This document shows positions 43,468 to 53,414 of a stretch of 64,000 bases of DNA, in pieces. This DNA is from Tremella fuciformis (taxonomy: Eukaryota; Basidiomycota; Tremellomycetes; Tremellales; Tremellaceae), in contig CP136497.1 in assembly GCA_032768795.1 (NCBI GenBank), positions 808,501-872,500 on the forward strand. Reading direction: 5' to 3'. The notes under the pieces are model-generated. The model was given only the letters and a program-made list of their open reading frames with translations. It had not been told where the DNA came from and made no database searches. The first letter of the stretch is position 1. Every line of letters starts with the position of its first letter. Position numbers and translations under genes: made by a program.

Positions 43468-46025
43468 ATGGGCTTGATGACGATCACGAGATATAGACCG
43501 GCGTTCCACCTCACGCCACCCCGAGGGTGGCTCAACGACCCGTGTGCCGTGCGCTCCTCACTTGGCTGTAAGTGAAGACTGACGACTAGCCGTTCCAGGA
43601 CAGAGATGACCTGTGGCACATCTACTTCCAATGTGAGTGGCTTTCAGCTCGGCTCACCGGGCACTCGTGATGGTTCAGGGGTGCCCAACCATACCGACTG
43701 GAACGCCGAGATTGGTTGGGGCCACGCGACGTCCCCCGACTTCCTCACTTGGCGCGCGGACAAGCAGCCGACACTCATGCCTGGCGAGCCGTACGACTGC
43801 ATGGGCGTCTTCACCGTGGGTCTGATGCAGAGGTCTATGGCTGTACGGGCTGATGCCAGGGAAACGCTCTGCCTGGTGCTGGCTCGTCGGAGAAAGTCTC
43901 GGTTGTCTACTCAGCTGTGAGCCCAACCAGTCGAATCGCGGGCTATGAGTTCCTGAGCAAAGATCAACGCCGCCGCACGCACCCCAGGGTACACCCAAGG
44001 CCAAGAACAGCTCGCGCTGGCCGAGTCGGTGAACGGCGGCAAGACATTCGTGAAGGCGGTCGACAACCCCCTCGACGTCCAGCTCCCAAACCAAGTCAGC
44101 CCCCTCGTCCGATATGGCCACATGCGCTGTTCTGATTCCAGCTCACGGGATTCCGCGATCCGTTCTTCGCTCCTTGGCCTGCGATGGCCAAAACCCTCGG
44201 TCACGCGCCCGAGCAGATCTACGCCCTCGTGTCGGGCGGTATACTCGATCGCGGGCCCACTGTGTTCCTGTACACAGTCTCGCCAGACGGGAAAGACTGG
44301 GGCTACCTCGGCCCGCTGGTCGAGCCTGCCGCCCCCCGACCGGAGTCGTGGGTGGGCGACCGCGGCTGGAACTGGGAATGCGGCGGCTTCTTCTCCCTCC
44401 CTCCGCCGGAGAGGGATACCTCCATGGGCACGACGGGCTCAGAAATAGAGGAGAGGCAGTACCTCGTCGTGGGGTCCGAAGGCCAGTGGAGCGATCCGTT
44501 CTCCTTCTCCTCTGAGGGAGGGAAAAGAGCACGTCCGCCGCATTGGCAACTTTGGTTCTCCGGCCCTCTGACCCACACTACGGGCAACGGTGCGCAGCTG
44601 GACATAGCCAGCACAGATGGGGACGGGGCCAGTGCCAGCGGGATCCTCGACTGGGGCTGCCTGTACGCCGCGCAGACTATGCAAGACCAACGCGGCCGGC
44701 GCGTCATGTGGGGTGAGTCATCCCAGCCTTACTTACTCTGGGAACTATGGCGAGCCGACAGTGCCAAAATTACTTTTCAGAATCGCTCGAGTCGCGTCCA
44801 CCTTGACTTCCATGTTACTCATGCATCATAGCAGCTAGAGGTGTGAGATTCAGCATGCATGATCTATGCACCTATTGTCACGTACACATATGCATAGAAC
44901 CATGCATGCAGCCATATTGAAGAAGCTGAAAAGCGAGATCAGATGTCAGGCTGAGTGAAGCGTAGGGAGGACTGGATGTCAGGCTCAGCTCGGGATCAAA
45001 TTTCCGGCTGTCCGGTCGCGTCTTGACGTGACCGGCGCGTTCCAGCCTGTCAGTGAGATGATTCCTTGACCAACTTCAATGCATAAAACGCGCTTGTGGA
45101 CGTGTCATGAGGTGCATAGATCATCCAGTCGAAATTTCATGCATGTATCTTCAATATTGGAGGAGAAAGATGGAACTCAGTATTTTGACCGAAAACGGTG
45201 AACTTGAAATAATTTTGGCACTCCTGGCCCGTCATAGGGAACACAAGAAAGGAGGTGGGAGGAACACTGACATGAGGCTGGATACCCGACGACGACCTCA
45301 CCTCTGCGGGGCGCGCGGCGCAAGGATGGGCAGGCAGCATCTCCCTCCCGCGCGAACTGTACCGGCTCGTCTTGCGCGGCATAACGGGCGCCCTCTCTCC
45401 CCTCCAGCCGCACAAGGGCGTCTTCGCTCTGCCCGGCACGGGCAGTGGCGGCAGGGGCCAGACCGTGGAGACGCTCGGTATTCGCCCGCTGGAAGAGCTG
45501 GCCTGCGCCAGGAAGCGCAAAGTGGACACTGAGCGCGGGGAGAGGGTCACCTCGTTCGAGTGTAGCTTGAGCGTGGCCTTCGACCCGCTGTCGACAGAGT
45601 CCATCGGGCTCTCGCTCGATTTTGCCGAGGGTCAGCACGCAGTTTCATAGGATGATAGTGGAGCTTGGCTGAGCGGTGCAGGTGGATTGGCGCAGATCGT
45701 CTTCAGGCCCGACGACGATCGTATCGTCGTCTTCCGCCCGCCTGCCCCCCAGCGACTAGAGGACGACGAAATTGACACTCGGCCGATTCACGGGCGCTTC
45801 ACCCTCTTTCGCACGGAGGAGGCTCGGGACTGGGAGCCTCTACGGCTGCGGGCGTACCATGACCCGCCCATCCTTGAAGTATTCGCCAACGACCGCTTCG
45901 CACTCACCACGCACATCTACGCCTCTTCTCAGAGTGGATGCGCGGTGGGGGTGACTTGTACTCCGGCTGGGTCCGCTACCACGGCCAAGCTGGACGTATG
46001 GGACTTTGGCCCGCCGGAAGTATAG
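43468..46025 (+). CDS. Glycoside hydrolase family 32 (invertase/fructosidase-like), intracellular type
   Basis: Predicted beta-fructofuranosidase acting on sucrose or fructans. The ATG at 43468 gives YRPAFHLTPPRGWLNDP with the nucleophile Asp in WLNDP. Next come DLWHIYFQ, HTDWNAEIGWGHATSPD and a GVFT|GNALPG junction. The GFRDPFF motif carries the transition-state Asp, and WNWECGGFF carries the acid/base Glu; the canonical ECP is ECG here. Then LDWGCLYAAQT, RRVMWG|WIPDDDL, GWAGSISLPREL, and a C-terminal beta-sandwich with DPPILEVFANDRFALTT. There is no signal peptide, so it is likely cytosolic. About eight introns; one is 564 nt (44713-45276), far above the local norm. One junction (about 43937-43994) needs a weak GTCGAA donor to hold frame. 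Confidence 0.82.
44713..45276 (+). other. Oversized intron in the GH32 gene
   Basis: The intron has a normal donor (GTGAGT) and acceptor (ACTGACATGAG), and its removal restores the conserved MWGWIPDDDL join. It is AT-richer than the exons and holds many ATGCAT words. It also carries a near-exact 14-bp direct repeat, GATGTCAGGCTGAG at 44942 and GATGTCAGGCTCAG at 44975. An inserted element inside an ordinary short intron is possible, but no terminal repeats or target duplication were found by eye. Confidence 0.7.
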
Positions 46026-46145
46026 ATAGTCAGGAAGAGATACAACACGAAATGCATCATTAGGTCGTGGGGCCTCGGCCCAGCTCGTCTCAATATCGTC
46101 TCGGATGTATGTGTACGTACTGTATTATACTCAAGCCGTCCCCTC

Positions 46146-49100
46146 TCACTCGGCACCCATGACAAAGACCACCTCGCTCGGGCGCACGAACATCGCTCGG
46201 GGATGCTCGAACCGCGGTCCCCACTCGCTGGCACTGGCGCCGCCGCCCGGCCCGACGAAGGGGCTCACACTACGCCGCCCCCGAATACCGGCACCGATGC
46301 TCCCTGCCGGTCGCGAGCCAGGGGACAGACCCACGCTGCCTAGGCCTAGGCCGATGCCTGAAAACTTGGACTTCCTCTTTAGGCCCTCTTGGATCGTCTC
46401 GACCTTCCTCTGCCTGGCCATCTTGATGTCAAGATCCGTAGGCGATTCGCTGACCAAGGGCGACACGGAGAAATAGTGCGTGCCGGTGACAGAACCAGAG
46501 GGAAGCGTTTGGACGTCGTACTTGCTCATTCCCTCGCCATCGACTTCAACGCCGACCCACGGCCCCTTCTTGCCCTCCATGAGACCGATGTACCGGACCT
46601 GCGCCCGGAACCTCACTCTCTTCGTGGACAGCGAGACGATACAGGGAATGCCAACGTGGAGGAGCACACCTCGACCTGAGAACGGCGTACTGCCGTCTGT
46701 TATCTCGATCTTTGGCAATTCGCCAGTCGGCAACACAGATGGGCGTTTCGGCGGGTCGAAAGCAGAGGCAGGGTGCGGCCGCAAAGCTGACGCGGTCGAT
46801 ATGGTAGATGACGCGGATATTTTGCGGACAGCCCTCGGCATGCTGACCGGTGGTAGTGGGACCGCAGCAGGCGGGAGTTTCGATGTGACAGGCGGAGTAG
46901 GCGATGGATTCGAGTGGGAAGACGAGGACCCCTCTCGTATTATAGGGTGAGAAATGTCCGAAGTGCGAGGGGTTTTCGCTTCTGGACCGTCGTCCGTAGA
47001 GCTGCTCGGAGAGCGGAGTTTTGTCTTGCCTGCAGTGGCAATAGCAGAAGATGGGAATGCCTTTCCGGCGACGCCAGTGGGAGGGGCGCGCAGTCGATTG
47101 GCAGCAGATGATGGTTTATACGGAGAAGAGAGGCGGTTGGGGGGAGAAGGGGTAGGTAACGGAGGGACCTTGGACACATTGCTGCGCACAGAAGCTGTTG
47201 TAGCACTCGAGGTGGTGCGCAAGCGGCTTGCGCCGACTTCTGTCCTGCTGGCTGGGGTTTTTGGGGTACCTCTAAGTCCAGCTGTAGCAGCGACCGCCTG
47301 AGCTTTGGACCGAGTCGACATGGTAGACATGGTCGATGGCGATCTTCTTCCACTTGGTGCTGCAGGCGAAGGATTCAGCTTCGAAGGGCCCGCAGCGGCT
47401 CTGCGCATGCCGCCTGGAGCAGTCTGAGCATCGACGCCTGGCTTCACTCTACTTCGGGTCGATGCTACAGTGGAGGAGGAATCAAGTCTCGGTCGAGGTG
47501 ACTTGTTTTCAGGAGTCGTCGTCGCAGACTTCGCGGTTCTTGCGGCAGGTGTCGTGGTGGTTGTGGACCGAGTCGTCCGTGTCGTTTTGACCGAAGCTAT
47601 CGAGGGCGCCTTGGCGGGACTCGGCGGCCTTCCAACCCCAGAAGACGCCGGAGTCGACGTGGGCTTTTGCGTTGCCGCGTTCCGTGTCAATAGAGGTCTC
47701 ATTCCTCCCGACATGGACGGAGCAGCGGGTGCCTTTGCCCCGGCCGGGGGCGTAGGGCTTTTTCTGCCTGCTTCAAGCTTCGCAGCTGCAGCTCTAACCC
47801 TGCCAGGCCCACCAATGGCGACCTTTGGTCCGGTTCTCGCTGCAGTGGGACTCCGAGCTGATGGCGCCGCAGTATTGTTCTCGGTCTGTGCAAGCTTTGA
47901 TGGCCCTGGTCGGGGTAGAGATGCGGCAGACGAAGTGGATGCAGAGCTGGACAATCGGAGACGCTTGAGTCCAGAGGACGAATCTGGCGGAGTCGTTGGT
48001 CTCGCGATGGAGGCCGCCTGCTTCGCGCCGGCAACAGGTGCTGAAACGGTTCGTATGCCTCCGGGCGCGCTGCTACTCGCCGGAGCAACCGGAGAGACTC
48101 GAGCACTGGCAGTACGCAGGGTCGTCCGACTCAGCTGAGTCGTTCGAGTGGCAGATGACCTAACACTAGCGGCGTCACTCAGTGCTTGTATTCGCGAGGT
48201 TGTCCGAGGTATTCTTGGCTTCTCTGACGACTTGGCCACCTTCTTTGCCGACGGTGGCGCCAACGAGCTTGACGCGACGAGGTCATCAACGGAGACTTCG
48301 ATTTCTGATTCGTCAGCTTGTACAGGAGAAGTGATCTGGAAGCTGACCATCGCTGATCTCCTTGAGAGCCCAATTGTCCAGCTCGGCAAATCCACCAGCA
48401 TCACGGATCTGCATCCATCGTCTCCGGATATGCGCAAGGATACCTTCCCTTGCCATTTCGATCTGACCTCGACTCCGCGATCTCGGCGAGAGCGCAGCTT
48501 CAAGCGTATCTGGATCCACCTTGAGCAGGACGCTCGATACCAGCGCTTGGTAGATCCTTGGTCCTTCGACACAACCTTGGGAGGTGCCGACGCCTCCAAT
48601 GACCTCTTGGACGACAAGCTGAAGGAGGTCGTCCGAGAAACCTTTACCACTGACAAGATCCCATATCTCTTTGCCCTCCGCGACCTCGGCAAAATCGTCG
48701 ATCAGAATCGCCCGCACGTGAGCTTCGACCCGTTCGAGCATACCCTCGAGACCCTCCACCCAGCTTGCTGCGTCTCGGCCTCGGAGCCGAACACCATTCT
48801 CGATGCGATGCCGTACTGATGCTACGGATTTGAGAGAGGACACCACGTTCCGAGCAGAGATTGCAGCGACGACATCCCGCACAAGAGCGTCCTTGTCATC
48901 TGTGTCGAGTAGGCCCACTTCTTTGCCCCATGCCTCGCCCCATCCCCTGACAACGTATCCCCTCGCCAAAGCCGCGAGACGCATCGCACCGATATCAGGT
49001 GACGAAGCAAACTTCCACACTCTGGCCGCACGAGGCGCACATCGTTTGCAATGACACTTGTGCCAGTCGAGACCGTGGCAAAAGTCCCAGGAAATGCGTG

Positions 49101-50281
49101 ACTCGATCTCCCCTGTGAGACTGTCCAACTGTAGATACGCCGCTGCGCGATGGATCTGGAACGCAGTGGAGAGATCGAAAGTCCGATTGGAGAAGTCGAG
49201 GTGCCCCGCATACATGTAGCCAAGACAGAAGTGCAGGGCGGCGGGCGTGAACGGCGGCGTGGGAAGGTGTATATCCGCCGTGTTCGGCTTGAAGGAGGAC
49301 GGGTTCAGCAGGACCGAAGCGAAGTATGGCGAGCGGGTGGCCAATATGAAGCGATGCGAGGTGAATACGGCAGTGGACGACAGGCTGTCGACAGACGAGT
49401 CCGAGTCTGACTCATCGCCCTCATCGCCATTGCTCGAGAAATCGGTGTTCAGGTGGATGCGGACATCGGCGTAGAGCTTGGACCTCCACATGTATGTGAG
49501 ATCTTGACCCAGCTTGTCTCTGCGCTCCGACTTGTTTCCCCTGCGGCCAAGAGAGTCGCGCAAGCTACCGCCTTCGATGGACTGGGGCGCGTCTTCCTCG
49601 GCGGAGATCCATTCGACGACATCCCCGAAACCCTCGCCAGTATAAAGCCATTCGAGCTGGGCTTGGAACAGGGCGGGCGTATCGCCATGGGTCAGACGCA
49701 GGATACCATCCGAGGATGCCGATGTCGAGTGCGCAGCTGATGGCGCGCGGAGAGTGTGGTCGGATGTCTGAGTATTGACAGAGAGTGAGGAGTGTGTGCC
49801 AGCGCGTGTGCTTGGGCGGCGAAAGGAGGAAGGAGGGGAGGACGGGCGCGAGGAGGGGAAGAGGGGCGGGAGGAAATGGCCATGACCATTCGCTCGACTG
49901 GGCGAGGGGGATCTCAAGCTGGACGGCGAACGGGCGTAAGGTCGCGAGATGAAGTATCGCTCTTTGAATGCTTCTGCTCTGTCAGCTAACAACTTGGCAT
50001 GGGACAATATCTGACTTGGGGCTCGAGCGTAAATGACCGCTACCTGTCAACATCATACGACCAGCATCGAGACATCGGCATCGCTTACCCTTGTGACCCC
50101 AAATCTTCTCCCCCCCATCCTCGGTTGACCATACGACATCCCCAAAACGGTCCTTGGCATGTTCGAAAAGACTCCGAAGGTCTCTCGCCCACAAGTTTGT
50201 CGAGGTCGACACGCTATCTTCCACGGTCGGCAGGGGAGCTAAAGCCGGCCTGTCGGCGCCAGGCGGTCGACTATTGGACAT
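46146..50281 (-). CDS. BTB/POZ-domain protein with C-terminal CAP-Gly domain
   Basis: Large two-part protein, roughly 1300 residues. The ATG at 50281 starts a partial BTB-like block (WARDLRSLFEHAKDRFGDVVW, then WGHKVAVIYARAP after an intron). A second BTB core follows (LYADVRIHLNTD, VFTSHRFILATRSPYFASVL, FCLGYMYAGHLDF, AAAYLQLDSL) with a helical tail. An intron (about 48310-48352) joins ALKEISD to EIEVSVDDLVASSS in a continuous frame. Then come about 550 residues of Ser/Thr/Pro/Ala/Arg-rich disorder and a CAP-Gly domain (RVRFRAQVRYIGLMEG, GPWVGVEVDGEG, SGSVTGTHYFSVSP). The usual GKNDG groove is replaced by SGSVTG. CAP-Gly binds microtubule tails and EB-type ends; BTB domains dimerise or recruit Cul3. 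A cytoskeletal adaptor role is inference. Confidence 0.82.
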
Positions 50282-50457
50282 GTTCAGGTGATCTTGGGCG
50301 TTCGTACATCCCAGAAAGCGCCTCTTCCTATCTGCTGACGATCATTCTGAGCAGGCGTCGAGTTGCGAGGTGGAGCGTGGTGTATGATCAAATGGTATGT
50401 CGAATGCATCATGGCCCTTTGCGGCGCGGTCGGTGCTGTAGGGGGCGTGTTTTGAAT

Positions 50458-50465
50458 TCACGTGA
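50458..50465. promoter_or_regulatory. TCACGTGA palindrome upstream of the BTB/CAP-Gly gene
   Basis: Third copy of this palindrome, about 177 nt upstream of the start codon at 50281, in a 295-bp intergenic region. See the TSR1 and RPO41/GID5 sites. Confidence 0.4.
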
Positions 50466-50576
50466 TCAGAACCAAAAATCATTCGCGTGCCAGCAACAGC
50501 GGCAAGATAAATGAGGGCAAAGTACAACATGCAAATGCATAAGCTGGGACGAGTCGAGGGTGATGCTCGACGCCGG

Positions 50577-51015
50577 TCATAGGAATCCTCTCGGTCCCGT
50601 TCTGCGCATGACTTCGAATTCCTCGGAAGAACCCATTCCCATCCCCATGCGGTCATACCCCATCCCGCTGCCCCGGTAGTCGGCCATGGAATCCAGCTCG
50701 TATTCGCCCGCCAAGCCGGCCTGTCGATGACGTTCTCGCTCGCGGACCTGAGTCGCTGTCAGCGTAACACAGCGTGTGGATGCGCAGCGCCCAGCTTGTT
50801 GCACGGGGAAGATGACTCACATTGCTCGTGGAGGACAACGTCAGGGCCTCCCAAAGGTCTGAGCGCCTTATCTGCATGCCCAGACATGTCGACAGGAAGC
50901 AGTAGATGATGCCGAGGAGGCTGTGTATCAGCTTCCACGCTGCAGCAGACCCGGGGGGAAGGACCGACCAGATGAAGCTAAATATCAGTCCGAAGATGAA
51001 CAGACTCTCGTCCAT
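50577..51015 (-). CDS. Small predicted membrane protein, two TM segments
   Basis: Not recognised. The ATG at 51015 gives MDESLFIFGLIFSFIWSVLP, a TM segment, then AAWKLIHSLLGIIYCFLSTCL, a second TM segment. One intron (about 50750-50820) follows. A hydrophilic tail is rich in Arg, Glu, Gly and Met (MADYRGSGMGYDRMGMG) and ends at 50577. About 124 residues. The Fot1-like transposon lies 258 bp upstream of its start, in what would have been the promoter shared with STE11. Confidence 0.65.
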
Positions 51016-51273
51016 GGTGCCGAAAGCTCGAGGTGGCGGATCTGTGAGTCCTTGCTGCGGACACTGCCAGTCGTAAATATCCAATGTGCTCCTCGAGCAG
51101 CCAATTTGAAGCAGACACATACATTGCATGGAGCGACAAAGGAGGTGGAGGGAAATATAGCTTTACGTAAAACGTATCTCTTTCCGGCGGAAGGACGAGT
51201 GACTTTTGTGCTCGTTGCCGGGCCTGGCTGGGCATCTACGACCTGATCTAGTCTCTCGTCGTCACGAACCATA

Positions 51274-51316
51274 ACGTCGGTCACGTGGAAAAGGGCCACA
51301 CCCAAATAGTTGCCAC
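51274..51316 (+). repeat. Left terminal inverted repeat
   Basis: 43 bp starting ACGTCGGTCACGTGG; differs from the right copy only at 51309 (G versus A in the matching sense). Contains a CACGTG core. Confidence 0.95.
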
Positions 51317-51371
51317 GTGGACGCGTCGTCATTCATCTCTGACATGACGCGTTGTTGACATTACTCTTTCT

Positions 51372-53036
51372 ATGGATCGCTCTATCTCAAGCATGCGGGC
51401 TTCCAAAGCTACCATCCAGGCTGCAGTCGATGCTTACTGGTCTAGGCTACTTGCAGAGCCCGACAATCCTCCCTCAATGCGCGTCATTGCTGCAGAATTT
51501 GGCATCAACCACCAGACCCTATCCAAACGCGTCTCGGCTGGCGTTTCCGACCACAACACCGCTGCAGAGCCCCTTCAAGCCCTCACACCGCGTGAGGAGA
51601 CAGCCCTGGTCGATCACATGCGACGTATGACCAATTTGGGCCATCCTATCACACCAAAAGAGGCCAAAACCATTGCCAGTCAGCTCCGACAGACCAGGCT
51701 GCTCCTTGACCCGACTTGCCGACCGGATTCTATCGAGCCCCTTGGCATCAACTGGATCCAACGCTTCAAATCTCGACACCCAGAGGTCCGCACGACCACC
51801 ACGCGAAGGATCGATGCTGCCCGCTTCAATGGGGCCAATGTGGAGAACATGACAGCCTGGTTCAATGAGGTCCGCGAGCTGCGAGAGTTGAACAACTACG
51901 AACCGCAAAATATCTACAACATGGACGAAACTGGCTACGGGCTTGGTCTCACGGCCTCTCGACAGGTCCTTGCGGTCATGGACAAGGCCGATACCGTCTC
52001 GTTATTGCCCAAGACCGGCAACAAGGCCTGGCAGAAGGAGCAGGGCTCGAGAGAGTGGGTAACCACCATCGAATGCGTCTCGGCCGCAGGCAAGGCCTTA
52101 CCGCCACTTGTCATCTTCAAGGGCAAGGCAGGCGTGAGCTCGGGGTGGATGCCAGAGAACCCAAGGGTCGATATCAGCGCTTGGGCTTGGTCTGCAAGCG
52201 AGTCAGGCTGGACAAATGATGCGACAGCCCTCAAATGGCTCGACTTGATCTTCCTTCCGAATGCAGCAATCGACACACCCAATCAGCGTCGACTGCTCAT
52301 CGTCGACGGTCATGGCAGCCATGTGCGAGCCACGTTTATCGGGATCTGTCTTGCCAACGACATCGACCTCATGATCTTACCTTCGCACACCTCAAACATC
52401 TCGCAGCCTCTGGATGTTGGAGTATTCAAGCCTCTGAAAGCCGCCATGGCCTCTGCGATCGCTCGCTACTCGCGCTGGCACTCCCCGACAATATCGAAGA
52501 GTGTCTGGGCCGGACTGCTCGCCGAGGCTCGTCAAGAAGCCCTGACCGAGCGGAACATCAAGTCTGGGTGGCGAAATACTGGTCTTGAGCCGTTCAACCC
52601 TCAGAAGCTCTTGCAGGACGTCTGCACACCTCAAAGAGCACCTCGTCCGTCTCATCTGCTGCTTAGCCAGCCATTGGGCTCACTTTCAAGCGAGAACCGA
52701 GCTTTTATGAGCCTTTATGGCTCGGATCTATCAACACCGGTCAAAAATCACTTCGACAAGCTTGTCGAGACATCCGAGGTTGCGCACGCCCGCTACACCC
52801 TTGCAGAGCGAGAGAATACCGAGCTGCACGCTGCCTTGGACCGACCCAAGGCCAAGCGCAAGATCGTGAGCGTTTCTACATTGGGAACCTTCACCCTCAC
52901 CACGACCGAGGTTTATGAGAGAGTGGCGAAGATGGACGAAGAAAGGGCGGCAAAGAAGCGAGCTAAGGCTTCCAACGCTGTTGGGGCTGGTCAAGGGGGT
53001 CCGTCTCGTGCTCCAGCTACAGTCATACGCATGTAA
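51372..53036 (+). CDS. Pogo/Fot1-type transposase
   Basis: DDE-superfamily (DDD-type) transposase catalysing cut-and-paste movement, 554 residues without introns or stops. N-terminal helix-turn-helix DNA-binding region: STIQAAVDAY-like start, then MRVIAAEFGINHQTLSKRV (psq-type HTH), and a CENP-B/Tc5-type second HTH ending GINWIQRFKSRHPEV. Catalytic domain: IYNMDETGYGLG (first Asp), RLLIVDGHGSHV (second Asp) and NISQPLDVGVFKPLK (third Asp). The C-terminus is basic with a coiled helix (YERVAKMDEERAAKKRAK). Intact and full length for the family, in contrast to neighbouring host genes, which are intron-rich. Confidence 0.95.
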   Translation: MDRSISSMRASKATIQAAVDAYWSRLLAEPDNPPSMRVIAAEFGINHQTLSKRVSAGVSDHNTAAEPLQALTPREETALVDHMRRMTNLGHPITPKEAKTIASQLRQTRLLLDPTCRPDSIEPLGINWIQRFKSRHPEVRTTTTRRIDAARFNGANVENMTAWFNEVRELRELNNYEPQNIYNMDETGYGLGLTASRQVLAVMDKADTVSLLPKTGNKAWQKEQGSREWVTTIECVSAAGKALPPLVIFKGKAGVSSGWMPENPRVDISAWAWSASESGWTNDATALKWLDLIFLPNAAIDTPNQRRLLIVDGHGSHVRATFIGICLANDIDLMILPSHTSNISQPLDVGVFKPLKAAMASAIARYSRWHSPTISKSVWAGLLAEARQEALTERNIKSGWRNTGLEPFNPQKLLQDVCTPQRAPRPSHLLLSQPLGSLSSENRAFMSLYGSDLSTPVKNHFDKLVETSEVAHARYTLAERENTELHAALDRPKAKRKIVSVSTLGTFTLTTTEVYERVAKMDEERAAKKRAKASNAVGAGQGGPSRAPATVIRM

Positions 53037-53037
53037 C

Positions 53038-53069
53038 TCAAGAACTGCATGCACAAGAGCAGTTCTTGA
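53038..53069. terminator. Perfect 11-bp inverted repeat after the transposase stop
   Basis: TCAAGAACTGC and GCAGTTCTTGA flank a 10-nt loop, starting one base after the transposase stop codon. It could form an RNA hairpin at the 3' end or be a subterminal protein-binding site. The function is inferred only from position. Confidence 0.5.
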
Positions 53070-53095
53070 CACCATGATGATACCTTCGGTGCTCG

Positions 53096-53138
53096 GTGGC
53101 AATTATTTGGGTGTGGCCCTTTTCCACGTGACCGACGT
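53096..53138 (-). repeat. Right terminal inverted repeat
   Basis: 43 bp, reverse complement of the left repeat with one mismatch, followed by TA. Confidence 0.95.
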
Positions 53139-53414
53139 TACCTCTGAGCGTGTCGCTCCCCTTCCAGGTTGACGCAGAACACCTTGGGACACGTAGAGCT
53201 GGCTCGTCTTGACGACGGCGAGACTCCTTTGCGGCAAGTCAAAGGCGCCCTGGCCGAAGTCACCGGAAGCTACTACTCGGTTGGTCGGGGCGATCAAGGC
53301 TCTGATCACCGTTGCTTGATTCCATGTCAGACCGTCCAAAGCCCTAGAGGGGGATTGTGAGTTGTTGAACTCTCCGAGCTCTGTCGTTGTTGACCTTCAG
53401 AGCCGCCGGGCAGC

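Larger units (their letters stand above)
51274..53138 (+). mobile_element. Complete Fot1/pogo-like DNA transposon (Tc1-mariner superfamily)
   Basis: 1865-bp element bounded by 43-bp terminal inverted repeats that match at 42 of 43 positions, flanked on both sides by TA (51272-51273 and 53139-53140), the target duplication of this superfamily. It holds one uninterrupted transposase gene. Size, TIR length and TA target closely resemble Fot1 of Fusarium. It sits between the small two-TM gene and STE11. The near-identical TIRs and intact frame suggest recent activity. Confidence 0.95.

Noticed and set aside
43917..44010. Frameshift or pseudogene in GH32
   Set aside because: The frame can be kept by a 58-nt intron using a GTCGAA donor at about 43937, joining the strand to YTQGQEQLAL; all catalytic motifs are intact elsewhere.
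42450..46025. SGNH hydrolase plus GH32 as a metabolic gene cluster
   Set aside because: Only two adjacent enzymes, neither with a secretion signal, and no transporter or pathway regulator that clearly belongs with them; co-location alone is weak.
48148..48819. Plus-strand frame of 223 residues inside the BTB/CAP-Gly gene
   Set aside because: Antisense shadow; the minus-strand BTB domain and splice join account for the region.
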